Of a DNA stretch of 6,576 bases, positions 6,454 through 6,576 are shown in pieces. The position numbers and the translations under genes are program-made. The DNA lies in NCBI GenBank assembly GCA_021807585.1, contig JAKBCQ010000155.1:1-6576 (forward strand). Reading direction: 5' to 3'. Source of the DNA: Planctomycetota bacterium (GTDB taxonomy: Bacteria; Planctomycetota; Planctomycetia; Isosphaerales; Isosphaeraceae). Positions within the stretch are counted from its first letter, which is position 1. Each line of letters starts with the position of its first letter. The notes under the pieces are model-generated. The model was not told where the DNA came from. It made no database searches and saw only the letters and a list, made by a program, of their open reading frames with translations.

Positions 6454-6576
6454 GGTTCGCCTCCTTCGCTCGCGGTCGCTTTCGTCGCGGAGGATGGTTT
6501 ATTTTTCCGCGCGGCGTTCTCGGTCGATTCGTCGCGTCGATCGCGATCGTTCGCCGCGGTCGTCGTTTTTTTTCGT
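6450..6576 (-). CDS. C-terminal end of an unidentified upstream gene (partial)
   Basis: One leftward frame is open from the window edge to a TGA at 6452-6450, giving the last 41 residues of a protein. They are hydrophilic and rich in Ala, Thr, Lys, Arg and Glu, ending in TASEGGEP, which looks like a disordered tail. The TGA overlaps the TTG start of the SPFH gene as TTGA, the same arrangement seen at the next junction, and this is the main reason for choosing the frame. A second frame stops at 6501-6499 and would leave a 45-base gap, so it is the alternative. By position an HflC- or second SPFH-family partner is plausible, because these genes are usually paired, but no diagnostic domain is inside the window. 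Confidence 0.5.
   Translation of the reverse strand, partial: RKKTTTAANDRDRRDESTENAARKNKPSSATKATASEGGEP
6460..6466 (-). promoter_or_regulatory. Strong ribosome-binding site for a TTG start
   Basis: AAGGAGG, a full match to the anti-Shine-Dalgarno core, with a six-base spacer before the TTG at 6453. It is what makes the rare start codon believable. Confidence 0.8.

Overview
The window looks like chromosomal DNA of a planctomycete-like, GC-rich bacterium. The supporting signs are strong G/C bias at third codon positions, purine-rich Shine-Dalgarno sites, a large secreted protein pairing propeller-like repeats with a PHP-type metallohydrolase domain, and an HflK-type SPFH gene beside a small membrane-anchored NTF2-like gene. 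This assignment is inference from gene content and style; there is no rRNA or marker gene to fix it.

All supported genes lie on the minus strand, so transcription runs from the right end to the left. From right to left they are: (1) the last 41 codons of an unidentified gene (6450-6576), whose stop overlaps the next start; (2) an HflK-type SPFH/band-7 membrane protein (5464-6453); (3) a 203-residue membrane-anchored protein with a probable NTF2-like domain (4856-5467), overlapping gene 2 by 4 bases; (4) after a 234-base AT-richer gap, a 998-residue exported protein (1625-4621); (5) after a 381-base gap rich in repeats, a 300-residue soluble protein of unknown function (341-1243). The left 340 bases hold no convincing gene but contain a long hairpin.

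Genes 1-3 overlap stop to start (TTGA and ATGA) and form a tight, probably translationally coupled operon concerned with the membrane, most likely quality control around an FtsH-type protease if gene 2 behaves like HflK. Gene 4 is exported and probably acts outside the cytoplasmic membrane as a metal-dependent hydrolase. It has its own ribosome-binding site and may be transcribed separately. Gene 5 probably has its own promoter, in an AT-only island that carries a 16-base perfect palindrome.

The non-coding DNA is the most unusual part: a 30-bp near-perfect inverted repeat (97-173), three exact tandem copies of a 21-bp unit that each fold on themselves (1525-1587), and the palindrome at 1402-1417. 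I see no rRNA, tRNA, CRISPR array, transposase, phage gene or recognisable defence system. I cannot support a claim that the window contains a new multi-gene system; the best leads are the repeat elements and the domain architecture of the 998-residue protein.
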